A program made the translations under genes and the position numbers. This document shows positions 62,967 to 64,000 of a stretch of 64,000 bases of DNA, one piece after another. This stretch comes from Dysgonomonas sp. PF1-14 (GTDB taxonomy: Bacteria > Bacteroidota > Bacteroidia > Bacteroidales > Dysgonomonadaceae), in NCBI RefSeq assembly GCF_029892965.1, contig NZ_JARXWN010000002.1:186001-250000 (forward strand), written 5' to 3'. The notes under the pieces are model-generated. The model saw only the letters and a list, made by a program, of their open reading frames with translations, did no database searches and was not told the origin of the DNA. Positions within the stretch are counted from its first letter, which is position 1. Each line of letters begins with the position of its first letter.

Positions 62967-63417
62967 TTTTTAGTTTACTAGTTTACTAGTCTTCAATAAG
63001 CTCTTCTTTCATTGATTTAATCAAGGCTTTCAGCATTTTTTTGATCTCTATCAATAATGAATTAATCTCTATTATCTTCGCATAAGAAACCAAGTTCTTT
63101 GGATATAATCATTTGAGTATCTAATTCTATAGCAGAACCTAATGCTATATGTATAAATCGTTTACAATCTTTTTTAGAACCTCTTCCAAAACCTTCCGCT
63201 ATATTAGACGGAATCGAAATAACAGCTCTTTTTATTTGAGAAACCAATCCAAATATTTCCTCTTTTGGATATGATTGTACTCCTTCATAAACCAGTTTCA
63301 CAAGGTCTATACTCTTTTGCCATACAATCAAATTTTTATGAGAATCCATTTGTTTTCTTTCTCTTGTAAACTAATTTCTCTAGTACACTAGTATACTTAT
63401 AACTAGTACACTAAAAA
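62967..63417. mobile_element. Intervening-sequence-like insertion carrying a four-helix-bundle gene
   Basis: The inverted ends TTTTTAGTTTACTAGTT (62967-62983) and AACTAGTACACTAAAAA (63401-63417) match at 16 of 17 positions. Between them lies only the four-helix-bundle gene plus ACTAG/TACTAG repeats. The element fills most of the sdhA-sdhB gap, and begins directly after the sdhA stop. The mechanism of movement is unknown. Confidence 0.6.
63062..63349 (-). CDS. Four-helix-bundle protein of the 23S rRNA intervening-sequence type, frameshifted end
   Basis: 95 residues with HKNLIVWQKSIDLVKLVYEGVQSYPKEE, RAVISIPSNIAEGFGRGSKKD and IALGSAIELDTQMIISKELGF, the hallmarks of the S23/IVP family. Members are usually about 120 residues. 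The missing C-terminal helix exists in another phase, giving EINSLLIEIKKMLKALIKSMK up to a TAG at 62986, so one base gained or two lost near 63068 broke the frame. The family forms pentamers like the Avd proteins of retroelements; its role is unsettled. It lies inside the sdh operon. Confidence 0.85.
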   Translation of the reverse strand: MDSHKNLIVWQKSIDLVKLVYEGVQSYPKEEIFGLVSQIKRAVISIPSNIAEGFGRGSKKDCKRFIHIALGSAIELDTQMIISKELGFLCEDNRD

Positions 63418-64000
63418 TTACGCTTTATAGTTTCTTTGTTGTCTTACCACAAACTCGTAGTCAAGAGGCTCTTTTATCAGTTCAGGGGCTTCGTTGTCTC
63501 CAGTATACTTCCAGCATCCGACATATGAGTAATGCTCATCATCGCGCATAGCCTCACCTTCCGGAGTCTGATACTCTTCACGGAAGTGTCCACCACACGA
63601 CTCGTTACGGTTTAGTCCGTCATAAGCCATCAATAAACCTATCTCTATAAAGTCTGATAAACGGAGTGCTTTTTCCAATTCGGTATTCAGATCCGTAGCC
63701 TCTCCCGGAATACGAACGTTTGTCCAGAATTCTTTTTTCACAGCCTTGATTTCTTCAATGGCTTTCTCCAAAGATTCCTTTGTACGTGCCATACCCACAA
63801 AGTCCCACATGATAATACCAAGTTGCTTATGAATAGAGTCTACCGAACGGTTACCCTTAATATTCATCAGTTTGGCAACTTTTTCTTTTAGTTCATTTTC
63901 AGTTTGAGCAAACTCAGGAAGATCGGTACTGAAACGCGGTACAGAAATCTGGTCAGCCAGATAATTCTGTATAGTGTAAGGCAACACGAAATATCCGTCA
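63418..64000 (-). CDS. sdhA: Succinate dehydrogenase/fumarate reductase flavoprotein subunit, C-terminal part
   Basis: The last ~193 codons are present; the gene continues beyond the window end. The family C-terminal domain is visible: VDSIHKQLGIIMWDFVGMARTKESLEKA, the RLSDFIEIGLLMAYDGLNRNESCGGHFREEY segment with the flavoprotein Arg/His, and DDEHYSYVGCW. It oxidises succinate or reduces fumarate at FAD. It precedes sdhB with the insertion between. Confidence 0.92.
   Translation of the reverse strand, partial: DGYFVLPYTIQNYLADQISVPRFSTDLPEFAQTENELKEKVAKLMNIKGNRSVDSIHKQLGIIMWDFVGMARTKESLEKAIEEIKAVKKEFWTNVRIPGEATDLNTELEKALRLSDFIEIGLLMAYDGLNRNESCGGHFREEYQTPEGEAMRDDEHYSYVGCWKYTGDNEAPELIKEPLDYEFVVRQQRNYKA

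Overview
The window looks like chromosomal DNA of a Bacteroidales bacterium, most likely Dysgonomonas or a close relative. This rests on type IX secretion/gliding proteins (PorP/SprF, GldK, GldN), many TAnnTTTG promoter boxes of the Bacteroidetes kind, almost no purine-rich ribosome binding sites, and families such as CreD, DUF4924, DUF6249 and an SDR-type threonine dehydrogenase paired with Kbl. The genus is an inference. I see no rRNA, tRNA, CRISPR array, complete insertion sequence or prophage.

Layout. 0-7.4 kb holds threonine breakdown (kbl-tdh), a secreted glycerophosphodiesterase, a lipoprotein and a secreted S9 peptidase. 7.5-8.7 kb is a small membrane-protein/ECF sigma operon that includes a 46-residue membrane protein. 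8.9-12.2 kb carries a secreted protein and an MBOAT/SGNH pair. 12.2-14.5 kb is an AT-rich insert (WG-repeat protein, metallophosphoesterase) closed by a 156-bp palindromic element. 14.5-19.6 kb carries ygiD, a YceI lipoprotein, a LysR regulator, a TPR protein and a U32 protein. 19.6-21.9 kb is a BlaI/BlaR1-like pair in which the M56 sensor is fused to a degenerate LytM domain, with three evenly spaced operator-like palindromes upstream. 22.0-25.6 kb is porP-gldK-gldN without gldL or gldM. 26.0-29.2 kb has an orphan HTH protein and a membrane protein/regulator/creD cluster whose two transcription units share an operator-like palindrome. 29.4-32.0 kb is a DUF2264/GH88 pair. 32.0-33.5 kb is an ECF sigma/anti-sigma pair divergent from a DUF6249 gene, with matching ECF-type promoters facing apart. 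33.5-39.1 kb carries DUF4924, DUF763, a lipoprotein, miaA, a pRiA4b-like gene and a ModF-like ATPase.

From 60.0 kb down to 39.2 kb on the minus strand runs one long surface-polysaccharide operon: wza, wzc, wbpP-like and wbpO-like genes, flippase, glycosyltransferases, asnB-like amidotransferase, polymerase, and a final block of GT4, wbpV-like, wecA/wbpL-like, FdtA-like and wbpM-like genes. The gene content suggests a Wzx/Wzy polymer with N-acetylgalactosaminuronic acid (possibly amidated) and a 6-deoxy-N-acetyl sugar on the lipid-linked primer. Its AT-rich middle has a glycosyltransferase remnant and an acetyltransferase broken at a run of six G. The right end has an OmpA-family gene, a ketopantoate reductase and the succinate dehydrogenase/fumarate reductase genes, where a four-helix-bundle (23S intervening-sequence type) gene with inverted-repeat flanks sits between subunits A and B.

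Small palindromic repeats recur, mainly a 184-bp MITE-like element with partial copies at 25.8, 29.35 and 34.16 kb. The most interesting items are the M56-LytM sensor with its phased operators, the intervening-sequence-like insertion in the sdh operon, the ECF divergent promoter pair, and the gldK-gldN pair lacking the motor genes.
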